13,162 nt of DNA from Pseudomonadota bacterium (lineage in GTDB: Bacteria; Pseudomonadota; Alphaproteobacteria; Rhodobacterales; Rhodobacteraceae), in NCBI GenBank assembly GCA_022573605.1, contig JACZTQ010000057.1:1-13162 (forward strand). Direction: 5' to 3'. Within the stretch, counting starts at the first letter, position 1; each line of letters begins with the position of its first letter. The notes beneath the pieces are model-generated. The model was not told the origin of the DNA. It saw only the letters and a list, made by a program, of their open reading frames with translations, and searched no databases. Below, piece after piece: positions 5,053 through 11,514 of this stretch. Both the position numbers and the translations under genes were made by a program.

Positions 5053-6903
5053 TCACGCACTCTCCCGGTCGATCCGTTTGGCGTAGCCGCGCGGGGTGTA
5101 CATGCGCGGCCCCTCGCCGAGGGCCACCAGCTTCGATTGCGACGAGCCGACCAGCACCACGGTCAGCATGTCGACCTCGTCGACCGAGAGATCGGCGAGG
5201 CGGCGATAGACCAGCTTCTCCTCCGGGCGGCCGAGGCTCATGGCCAGCAGGACCGGGGTGTCCGCCGGGCGGTGGGCCAGCAGCATCTCGCGAGCCTCGG
5301 CCAGCAGGGTGCGGCGGCGCGCCGAGACCGGGTTGTAGAAGGCGATCACGAAGTCGCCCTCCGCCGCCGCCCGGATGCGCCGGATGATGTCCTCGCGCGG
5401 GGTCAGCAGGTCGGAGAGCGAGATGGCGCAGAAGTCGTGGCCCAAGGGCGCCCCGGCCCGCGCCGCGGCGGCTTGCAGGGCCGAGACGCCGGGGGCGGAG
5501 ATCACCTCGATCCGGCGCGCGGCGGCGCTGACGCCGCCCCGGTCCGGCGCCCGGTCGAGCAACTCGAACACCAGCGCCCCCATGGCGTAGATGCCGGCGT
5601 CGCCGGAGCAGATCAGGGCGATGTTATGCCCCTCGCCAGCGCGCTCGAGGGCGTAGCGGCAGCGGTCCTCCTCGGCCCCGAGCGGGAAGTCGCGGCGCGG
5701 TTTTCCGTGGGCCAGCGGGCCGATCAGGTCGATATAGCGGCCGTAGCCGACCAACTCCCCGGCCTCGGCGATCAGGCGGCTGGCCTCGGGCGTGCGCCAG
5801 TCGGCCTGGCCGGGGCCGATGCCGACCAGCGCGAGGCGGCCGCGCGGGCGGCCGGGCAGGGCGGTGATCGGAGCGGGGGCGCGGGCGATGGCGACGGTGG
5901 CGTTGGCGGATTTGATCTTGGGGACGGACAATATGCCCTTGGGCCCGGCGCCCGCCAGCGCCGCGCCCTCGGCGACGCCGTGGCAGCCGACCTCGGCGAA
6001 GACCACCTCGGAGGGGTTGGCGAGGCGGGGGGACTCGGCCTCCAGGGTGGCGGCGTCGAACAGGCGGAGGGGGACGCCGAGACGGCGGGCGAGTTCGTTC
6101 ATGGCAGGCTCATCCGCCTTGAGGTCGAGCGAGAACACGCCGGCAACGGCACCGGGGGCGATGTTGGCCTCGGCCAGTGCGCGATCCACCAGCCCGGCCA
6201 TTTCCCCGGCCGGGCAGTTCCGGGCGCAGCCGACGCCGAGGGCGAAGCGCTGCGGGTGGAAGACCAGGCGGGTCTCGTCGCCTGCAATAGGCTCCGTCGT
6301 TGCCGTCAACCGCACCACGGCGCCATTTGCGCCCCCTCTCCCCTCTGGGGGGAGGGCCGGGGAGGGGGTGTGCAGCGCCGGCCACGGGGTGCTTTGTTCG
6401 CCATCCAGCACCGCCGTTGCCCCGCTCAGAAGCGCCGCCATCACCGCCTTGGCGTCCTCCGGGTTGGCCAGCCGCCAGCCGGCGGGGGGCTCGTCCAGCG
6501 CCACCCCCAGCGCCACGTCGCCCGCCGTGGTCACGGCGGCGTGGCCATCCAGCGCCTCGGCGATGCGCCGCGCCAGCCGGTTGGCGCCGTGGTGGCCGCC
6601 GAGCAGCGGCACCACCGCCGAGCCGTCCTCGGCCACCGCGATCAGCGGCGGCTCGCTGCGCTTGTCGGCCAGCAGGGGGGCGACGGCGCGGATCAGGATG
6701 CCGGCGGCACAGACGCCGATGATCGGGGTGCGGGCGGCGAACAGGGTGCGGATATGCTCCGGCGCATTGGTGAAGCTGGCGTCGGCCGTCTCGACCCGGC
6801 CCTCGCGGCCATGGACGGCGGCGCCGAGCGCCGAGGCGACGCGCCGGGCGGTGGCCTCGCTGGAGCGCGATAGGCAGATCACCACGGGGGTCAGATCAGC
6901 CAT
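5053..6903 (-). CDS. CbiG-CobJ fusion: cobalt-precorrin-5A hydrolase plus precorrin-3B C17-methyltransferase
   Basis: This 616-residue protein joins two enzymes. Residues about 1-345 are CbiG: an N-terminal domain with VCAAGILIRAVAPLL (64-78) and PLLGGHHGANRLARRIAE (99-116), a middle section, and the CbiG_C/CobE-like domain starting ALGVGCARNCPAGEM (221-235) with FAEVGCHGVAEGAAL (302-316). Residues about 356-612 are CobJ, with LVGIGPG (359-365), VGYGRYIDLI (385-394), ICSGDAGIYAMGALV (431-445), APGVSALQAAAARAGAPLGH (470-489) and FVIAFYNPVSARRR. CobJ methylates C17 and contracts the ring; CbiG opens the lactone and releases acetaldehyde two steps later. The start ATG lies inside the 3' end of cobI (13-base overlap). 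Residues about 177-192 are encoded by a palindromic repeat and look like an in-frame insertion. Confidence 0.95.
   Translation of the reverse strand: MADLTPVVICLSRSSEATARRVASALGAAVHGREGRVETADASFTNAPEHIRTLFAARTPIIGVCAAGILIRAVAPLLADKRSEPPLIAVAEDGSAVVPLLGGHHGANRLARRIAEALDGHAAVTTAGDVALGVALDEPPAGWRLANPEDAKAVMAALLSGATAVLDGEQSTPWPALHTPSPALPPEGRGGANGAVVRLTATTEPIAGDETRLVFHPQRFALGVGCARNCPAGEMAGLVDRALAEANIAPGAVAGVFSLDLKADEPAMNELARRLGVPLRLFDAATLEAESPRLANPSEVVFAEVGCHGVAEGAALAGAGPKGILSVPKIKSANATVAIARAPAPITALPGRPRGRLALVGIGPGQADWRTPEASRLIAEAGELVGYGRYIDLIGPLAHGKPRRDFPLGAEEDRCRYALERAGEGHNIALICSGDAGIYAMGALVFELLDRAPDRGGVSAAARRIEVISAPGVSALQAAAARAGAPLGHDFCAISLSDLLTPREDIIRRIRAAAEGDFVIAFYNPVSARRRTLLAEAREMLLAHRPADTPVLLAMSLGRPEEKLVYRRLADLSVDEVDMLTVVLVGSSQSKLVALGEGPRMYTPRGYAKRIDRESA
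6329..6371. repeat. GC-rich palindromic repeat inside cbiG, copy D
   Basis: On the gene's strand this reads as a C-run/G-run hairpin like copies B, C and E and is translated in frame as approximately TPSPALPPEGRGG. It falls in the middle section of CbiG, between its N-terminal domain and the CobE-like domain. The reading frame of the peptide (PSP...PP.G.G) is the same as that used by copy E in cobH. Confidence 0.75.
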
Positions 6904-7595
6904 GGGTCGTCCCCCTTGTAGACCAGGATCATCGAGAAATATGGCGCTTTTTCAGGAGCTTCTTCCAGCGAGCTGACATGCTCCGCGCCCAGGCTGGCGC
7001 GCTCGATGTAGCCCGCATTGCCGGTCAAGCCCATCGCCTCCAGCAGCGCCCGGATGCGGGGCAGATGGCGCCCGACCTTGATGATGGCGATGGCCTCGGC
7101 GGCCTCGATGCGGGGCCGCATCTCGGCGTCCGCCAGCGGCCCGGGCAGCACCGTCAGCACGTCGTTGCGCGCCGTCAGCGGGCGTTTCAGCGCCGCCGCG
7201 CAGGCGGTCAGCGAGGTCACGCCAGGGACGATCTCGACCGGGAAACGCGCCCCCAGCCGGGCGAACAGATACATGAACGAGGAGTAGAAGAACGGGTCGC
7301 CCTCGCACAGCACGGCGACATCGGTGCCTTGGTCGAGATGGCCGGCGATGCGCTCCGCCGCCTCGGCATAGACCTGCTGGGCCGGGAAGCGCTCCGCCCG
7401 CATCGGCACGATCATGGGGATTTCCTCGGCCTCGCGCGGGATCGTGCCGGCGGCGATTTGGCGGGCGAAGCTGTCGCCGTCGTCCGGGGCCGGGTAGGCG
7501 ACGACGCGGGCGGCGGCGATCAGCCGGTGGGCCTTGAGCGTCATCAGCTCCGGGTCGCCGGGGCCGACGCCGATGCCGTAGAGGGTGCCGCTCAT
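6891..7595 (-). CDS. cobI: CobI/CbiL, (cobalt-)precorrin-2 C20-methyltransferase
   Basis: The 234-residue enzyme adds the C20 methyl group from SAM. It opens MSGTLYGIGVGPGDPELMTL (1-20), followed by AARVVAYPAPDDGDSFARQI (28-47), the LCEGDPFFYSSFMYL motif (96-110) that is diagnostic for CobI/CbiL, and IVPGVTSLTACAAALKRPL (122-140). A GTG five codons upstream (7610) would extend the frame, but the ATG at 7595 is preferred because it overlaps the cobL stop as ATGA and sits right before the conserved glycine-rich strand. Its 3' end overlaps cbiG-cobJ by 13 bases. With a cobaltochelatase in the same operon the real substrate is probably cobalt-factor II (CbiL activity) rather than precorrin-2; this is inference. 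Confidence 0.95.
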   Translation of the reverse strand: MSGTLYGIGVGPGDPELMTLKAHRLIAAARVVAYPAPDDGDSFARQIAAGTIPREAEEIPMIVPMRAERFPAQQVYAEAAERIAGHLDQGTDVAVLCEGDPFFYSSFMYLFARLGARFPVEIVPGVTSLTACAAALKRPLTARNDVLTVLPGPLADAEMRPRIEAAEAIAIIKVGRHLPRIRALLEAMGLTGNAGYIERASLGAEHVSSLEEAPEKAPYFSMILVYKGDDPWLI

Positions 7596-8812
7596 GTGGT
7601 CAGGCTCCACTGCACCACCGCCATCGCCGGGCGCCAGCCGGTTAGCTTGCCGACCGGGGCGGCGCGCTCGATCGAGAGGCGGGTCAGGTCGCCGCCCAAC
7701 TCAGTGTGGAGCGCGATCAGCAGGGCCTCGGATTCCAGCGTCACCGCGTTGGCGACCAGGCGGCCGCCGGTGGGCAGGGCGGCGCGGGCGGCGGCGACGG
7801 TCTCGCGGCTCAGGCCGCCGCCGATGAAGACGGCGTCGGGGCGGGCGAGATCGGCCAGCGCCTCGGGTGCTGTGCCCTCGATCAACTCCAGCTTCGGGGT
7901 GCCCAGCGCGGTGGCGTTCTGGCGGGCGAGCGCCAGGCGCTCCGGCCTGGGGTCGATGCCGATCGCCAGCGCGTCGCGCCCGGCCCGCATCCACTCGACG
8001 GCGATCGAGCCGCAACCGGTTCCGATGTCCCACAGCAACTCTCCCCGGGCCGGCATCAGGCGGGCCAGCGTCACCGCGCGGACCTCGCGCTTGGTCATCA
8101 CGCCGTCATGGACGAAGGCCTCGTCGGGCAGGCCGGGGAGGCGGGAGAGCAGGGATTCGGGCGTGCCCTCGCAGGTCACCGCGAGGGTGTGGAAGGGGGG
8201 GGTGGCATCGACCGGGTCGGCGGCGGCCCAGTCGGCGGCGGTGCCTTCGATGCGGCGCTCGTCGGGGCTGCCGAGACTGGCCAGCACGGTCATGGTGGAG
8301 GCGCCGTAGCCGCGCGCGTCCAGCAGGCGGGCGACCTCGCCGGGGGTCTGGCTGCCAGCGGTCAGGATCAGCAGCCGGGCGCCGGGCCAGAAATACGGCA
8401 CCACCTGTTCGGCGGCGCGGCCGTGGGCGGTGAGGGTCTCGACATCGGCCATCGACCAGCCCAGGCGGCAGGCGGCCCACTGGAAGGCGGAGACCTGCGG
8501 CAGAAAGGCGATCTCGCCCGGCGGCAATCGGCGGGCGATGCGGGCGCCGACCGAATACCAGAGCGGGTCGCCGGTCGCCAGCACGACGATGCGGCGGCCC
8601 TTGCGCGACTTGAGCAGGTCGATCAGGTCGTCGAACGGCGAGGGCCAGGAGATGCGTTCGGGAGTGCGGCCGGGGGCGAGGTCATGGTGGCGGTCGCCGC
8701 CGACGATGACCTCGGCCTGCTCGACCAGGCGCCGGGCGGCGGCGCTGAGGCTGGCCATGCCTTCTTCGCCGATGCCGATGATGGTGAGCCAGGGGGTGGT
8801 CCCGGGGTTCAT
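7592..8812 (-). CDS. cobL: CobL, precorrin-6Y C5,15-methyltransferase (decarboxylating), CbiE-CbiT type
   Basis: This 406-residue protein has the two-domain CobL form. Residues about 7-215 are the CbiE tetrapyrrole methylase (LTIIGIGEEGMASLSAAAR at 9-27, VLATGDPLWYSVG at 77-89, PQVSAFQWAACRLGWS at 105-120, LTAHGR). Residues about 228-400 are a Rossmann-type CbiT methylase with VMTKREVRAVTLARL (238-252) and SAM-binding site LLWDIGTGCGSIAVEWMR (259-276). It methylates C5 and C15 and decarboxylates the C12 acetate, giving precorrin-8. In organisms with separate cbiE and cbiT the two halves are different proteins. Its ATG overlaps the cobH stop and its stop overlaps the cobI start, both as ATGA, so it is tightly coupled in the operon. 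Confidence 0.96.
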   Translation of the reverse strand: MNPGTTPWLTIIGIGEEGMASLSAAARRLVEQAEVIVGGDRHHDLAPGRTPERISWPSPFDDLIDLLKSRKGRRIVVLATGDPLWYSVGARIARRLPPGEIAFLPQVSAFQWAACRLGWSMADVETLTAHGRAAEQVVPYFWPGARLLILTAGSQTPGEVARLLDARGYGASTMTVLASLGSPDERRIEGTAADWAAADPVDATPPFHTLAVTCEGTPESLLSRLPGLPDEAFVHDGVMTKREVRAVTLARLMPARGELLWDIGTGCGSIAVEWMRAGRDALAIGIDPRPERLALARQNATALGTPKLELIEGTAPEALADLARPDAVFIGGGLSRETVAAARAALPTGGRLVANAVTLESEALLIALHTELGGDLTRLSIERAAPVGKLTGWRPAMAVVQWSLTT

Positions 8813-9867
8813 TGCGGCGCCTCCAGTCCGGCGGCGAGCGCGTTGACCACGGCCGAGGCCATGGCCGAGCCGCCGCGCCGTCCGCGCAGGGTCAGGAAGG
8901 GGACGCCGCGCGGGTTGGCGGCCAGTTCCGCCTTGGCCTCGGCGGCGCCGACGAAGCCGACCGGGAAGCCGATGATCGCGGCCGGTCTGGGCCAGCCCTG
9001 ATCGAGAAGTTCCAGCAGGTGGAACAAGGCGGTAGGGGCGTTCCCTATCACCGCGATGGAGCCTTCGATGCGGTCGCGCCAGAGTTCCACCGCCGCCGCC
9101 GAGCGGGTGTTGGCGATGGCGGCGGCAAGCTCCGGCGTGGCCGGGTCGTTGAGGGTGCAGATCACCGGGTTCGCGGTCGGCAGCCGGGGGCGGGTAATGC
9201 CACTGGCGGCCATCTCGCAGTCGCAGAGAATCGGCGCCCCGGCGACCAGCGCGGCGCGGGCCGAGGCCGCCAGGTCGTGCGACCAGGCCAGCCGGTCGGC
9301 AACATCGGTCATGGCGCAGGAATGCACCAGCCGGATGGCGACCTCGTGCAGGTCCGCGGGCAGATGGTCGAGCCGCACCTCGGCGCGCACGGTGGCGAAG
9401 GACTGGCGGTAGATCTCGTGTGGGTCACGCTGGTAGCGCAGGGGAAGGGCGCTGCCCTCGCCGCCGGCGCTCCCCTCCCCCCTGGGGGGGAAGGGGTCGG
9501 GGGAGGGGGGCCGTATCGGGTCCGAGAGTTGCCTATGGAGGTCCTCCAGCACCGCATCCAAATTTCCCAGCACCTCGTTGTTCCAATAGCGTACGACGCG
9601 GTAATCGCGCGCCGCGAGATAGGCGTCGCGGGCGGCGTCGGTATTGCTGGTTGCGTGCTGGCTGCCGTCGATCTCGATCACCAGCCGGGCTGACGGGCAG
9701 AGGAAATCGACCACATAGGGCCCCAGCACCGCCTGGCGGCGGAACGAGGCGTCCGCGAAGCGGTGCGCACGCAGGCGGGACCAGAGGAGTTTCTCCGCCT
9801 CGGTCATGTCCTTGCGGAGCCGCCGGGCGGCTTGCTTGAGATGGTCCGGCATGTTCCTGCGTCGCAT
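8809..9867 (-). CDS. cobH: DUF559 nuclease-like domain fused to CobH, precorrin-8X methylmutase
   Basis: The 352-residue ORF has two unrelated parts. Residues about 6-115 match the DUF559/Vsr-like endonuclease-fold family: AARRLRKDMTEAEKLLWSRL, FRRQAVLGPYVVDF, VIEIDGSQH (63-71) and VVRYWNNEVLGNLDAVL; Asp54, Glu65, Asp67 and His71 are candidate catalytic residues. Residues about 116-142 are a Pro/Gly linker encoded by repeat copy E. Residues 144-352 are a complete CobH with YQRDPHEIYRQSFATVRAEV, LVHSCAM (His182 at the catalytic position), APILCDCEMAASGITRPRLP, NTRSAAAVELW, IGNAPTALFHLLEL, GFPVGFVGAAEAK and RGGSAM. CobH moves the C11 methyl to C12. Between the domains there is no in-frame ATG, GTG or TTG before the conserved YQRDP motif, so CobH seems to depend on the fusion start, or on a non-standard CTG. 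The stop overlaps the cobL start (ATGA). Confidence 0.9.
   Translation of the reverse strand: MRRRNMPDHLKQAARRLRKDMTEAEKLLWSRLRAHRFADASFRRQAVLGPYVVDFLCPSARLVIEIDGSQHATSNTDAARDAYLAARDYRVVRYWNNEVLGNLDAVLEDLHRQLSDPIRPPSPDPFPPRGEGSAGGEGSALPLRYQRDPHEIYRQSFATVRAEVRLDHLPADLHEVAIRLVHSCAMTDVADRLAWSHDLAASARAALVAGAPILCDCEMAASGITRPRLPTANPVICTLNDPATPELAAAIANTRSAAAVELWRDRIEGSIAVIGNAPTALFHLLELLDQGWPRPAAIIGFPVGFVGAAEAKAELAANPRGVPFLTLRGRRGGSAMASAVVNALAAGLEAPQ
9467..9514. repeat. GC-rich palindromic repeat, copy E (linker between DUF559 and CobH)
   Basis: Read on the minus strand it begins acggcccccctccc and ends ggggaggggagcgcc, clearly related to copy C (9895-9941) but in the opposite orientation. It encodes approximately PPSPDPFPPRGEGSA between the two domains of the fused cobH ORF. 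With copy C it brackets the DUF559-coding DNA. Confidence 0.8.
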
Positions 9868-9894
9868 GGTGTCGCGCCCTTGTTCCGTGTTTTC

Positions 9895-9941
9895 ACGGCC
9901 CCCCTCCCTAACCCTCCCCCCCGGGGGGGGAGGGGACGCCT
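9895..9941. repeat. GC-rich palindromic repeat, copy C (between cbiX and DUF559-cobH)
   Basis: This 47-base element is identical to copy B at 45 of 47 positions. It takes up most of the 72-base gap between cbiX and the DUF559-cobH start. Its right end runs into the cbiX stop codon (9940-9942), so the end of cbiX was probably redefined when the element arrived. The hairpin lies in the operon mRNA upstream of cobH. Confidence 0.85.
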
Positions 9942-11058
9942 AGCTCTCGGTTTTGTCCAGATACTTGCGTACGCTCTCCGGCCCCAGCGGGTGGTTCGCG
10001 TGGGGGTAGGGGTGGTGATGGTGCCCGTGGTCATGATCGTGCCCGTGCCCGTGCTCATGCCCATGGTCGTGGTGATGATCGTGGTGATCCTGCGCCGCAT
10101 CCGCCAGCACCAGCCGGCAGGCGCCGGTGCAGAACGTGCCGCAGAGGTCGCAGTCCTCGACATTCGAGCCCGGGGCGGCGGCGCCCTGGCCTTCGACGTG
10201 GTGGTGGTGGCTCTGCTGGGGCAGGCCGACCTCGGCCTCGAAGCCGAGAACCTGGGTGCGGTATTTGCACATCGAGCAGTTCATCGCGTTGCCGCCCTCG
10301 AGGATCTCGCGCACCCGCTCGGCGAAGGTGGCGATGACCTGGGGGTGGTCGTTGAGATACCCCGCCTTGACGAACTGGATCTCGGGGTGGGCCGCCGCCA
10401 CGGTGTCGGCAAAACCGTAGATGCGGTCGATCAGGATGCCGGTGAAGAGGAAATAGGGGAACACGATGACGCGCTTGAAGCCGAGCCGCGTGACCCGCTC
10501 CAGGCAGGGCTCGACCAGCGGGAAAGTGACGCCGGAATAGCCCGTCTCGGCCCAGCCGAAACCCATGCCCTCCCAGAGCATGCGGGTGATCTTGCAGACG
10601 TTGGCGTTGGCGTCCGGATCGGAAGCGCCGCGCCCGATCACCACCAGGCAGGTCTCGTGCAGCGCCATCTCGCCGAGCTCGGCGTTGGCCCGCCCGACCG
10701 CCTCGCGCACCCGCTCGCCGGCGGCGGCGATCATCTTCGGGTCGACGGCAAGTTCGCGGCCGTAACCGACGGTGATCCCGTGCCGGGCGGCGTAGGTGTT
10801 CAGCACCGTGGGGATGTCGTTCTTGGCGTGCATGGCTGCGAACAGCATCCCCGGCACCGCCAGGATATGGTCGCAGCCGGCCTGGCGCAGCTTGTCGAGG
10901 CCGTCGCGGATCACCGGGTTGGCGAACTCCAGATAGCCGTATTCGACCGGCCAGTCGGGGAAATGATCGCGCAGCCGCTCGGCCAGCACGGCGAACTCGT
11001 CGACCGCGGCCTGGCTGCGCGAGCCATGGCCGCAGACCATGACGCCGTAGCGGCTCAC
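9940..11058 (-). CDS. cbiX: CbiX, sirohydrochlorin cobaltochelatase (long form with Cys motifs and His-rich tail)
   Basis: This 372-residue protein inserts cobalt into sirohydrochlorin early in the pathway. It has two CbiX-type chelatase repeats: about 6-125 (VMVCGHGSR with metal-ligand His11; VPGMLFAAMHAKNDIP with His77) and about 137-254 (LVVIGRGASDPDANANVCKI; VFPYFLFTGILIDRI). Then follow MNCSMCKYR (Cys261, Cys264) and CDLCGTFCTGAC (Cys303, 306, 310, 314), suited to an iron-sulphur cluster. Residues 325-349 hold a tail of mainly His, Asp and Gly, plus HHHH at 284-287, probably for cobalt storage or delivery. The start is GTG at 11058, overlapping the upstream small gene's stop as GTGA. The Cys and His additions are known from long CbiX proteins; cluster type and tail role are inference. 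Confidence 0.95.
   Translation of the reverse strand: MSRYGVMVCGHGSRSQAAVDEFAVLAERLRDHFPDWPVEYGYLEFANPVIRDGLDKLRQAGCDHILAVPGMLFAAMHAKNDIPTVLNTYAARHGITVGYGRELAVDPKMIAAAGERVREAVGRANAELGEMALHETCLVVIGRGASDPDANANVCKITRMLWEGMGFGWAETGYSGVTFPLVEPCLERVTRLGFKRVIVFPYFLFTGILIDRIYGFADTVAAAHPEIQFVKAGYLNDHPQVIATFAERVREILEGGNAMNCSMCKYRTQVLGFEAEVGLPQQSHHHHVEGQGAAAPGSNVEDCDLCGTFCTGACRLVLADAAQDHHDHHHDHGHEHGHGHDHDHGHHHHPYPHANHPLGPESVRKYLDKTES
10010..10085 (-). repeat. Low-complexity His/Asp/Gly codon tract in cbiX
   Basis: On the gene's strand, short CAT/CAC, GAC and GGC codon units repeat to encode the His-rich tail (residues 325-349) of CbiX. The tract is low-complexity DNA prone to length change, so the number of histidines may vary between relatives. 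Confidence 0.7.
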
Positions 11059-11246
11059 GCCTTGCGCTCCGGAGTTTTCCTGGCCTTGCGGCCCTTAATC
11101 AGCATCACTGCGCCGATCACGGCGGCCAGCGCCAGCGCGCCGGCGGCGAGCCAGTGGCTGTGGCCGTGCGAGGCGGCGAAATGGCCCGGATCCGCCAGGG
11201 CGGGGCTGGCGAGCAGGATGATGGCGGATGCGATCGCGGCTTTCAT
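11055..11246 (-). CDS. Small His-containing membrane protein (DUF6732-like)
   Basis: The 63-residue protein has a signal-like N-terminus (MKAAIASAIILLASPALA, likely cleaved near residue 18). A short His-containing stretch follows (DPGHFAASHGHSH, with His22, 27, 29 and 31), then one membrane segment (about 32-50) and a basic tail KGRKARKTPERKA. The expected topology puts the His cluster outside the cytoplasm and the basic end inside. GGAGG lies six bases before the ATG, the clearest ribosome-binding site of the operon. The stop overlaps the cbiX start by four bases, so it is the first gene of the leftward cobalamin operon. It resembles short proteins I recall as DUF6732 in alphaproteobacteria; that label is from memory. 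A role in cobalt handling is inferred from the histidines and from cbiX next to it. No activity is known. Confidence 0.75.
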   Translation of the reverse strand: MKAAIASAIILLASPALADPGHFAASHGHSHWLAAGALALAAVIGAVMLIKGRKARKTPERKA

Positions 11247-11514
11247 GGGGTCCCTCCGTGGTTTGCCTTGTGCAGACGCCGAAGGGGGGAAGTTGTCCCA
11301 AATTCGGGGCGCCTCCCTTGAACAACTCCGGTCTCGGCCCCCGGTTTGGGTCGGCCTCGGCCCGGATCCGCTCAGCCCCCTCGACGGGTGCGCTGTTCAT
11401 TGCCCCCTGCTTACGCTCGCGCTATGTCGGGTTCAAACGAAAAACCGCCTTGCCAGGGGCAGAAGGCGACATCGGGAGCGTGATTATGGAGCGAACTTGG
11501 CGAGAGCGTGGAAC
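11247..11514. promoter_or_regulatory. Divergent control region between the cbiX operon and DUF1636-cobT
   Basis: This 268-base gap separates divergent units and must hold promoters for the leftward long operon and probably the rightward one. I looked on both strands for a cobalamin riboswitch and found no recognisable conserved core. On the minus strand, GTTGT (near 11325) and ACAAC (near 11295) could close a GC-rich stem about 60 bases upstream of the first gene's ATG, a weak structured-leader candidate. A minus-strand TTGAAC near 11432 has TAAGCA 17 bases on, too poor to call a promoter. No convincing ORF is present. Confidence 0.4.

Noticed and set aside
5137..6873. Long plus-strand open frame opposite cbiG-cobJ
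   Set aside because: Gly/Arg/Ala-rich shadow with no motif; the minus-strand frame has full CbiG and CobJ signatures.
11425..11445. gggttcaaacg resembles a tRNA T-loop
   Set aside because: The flanking bases cannot form the T stem, and no acceptor or anticodon arms fit on either strand.
9763..11514. Long plus-strand open frame running antisense to cbiX and joining the DUF1636 frame
   Set aside because: It is a GC-rich shadow of cbiX; only the part from the ATG at 11515 has family motifs.
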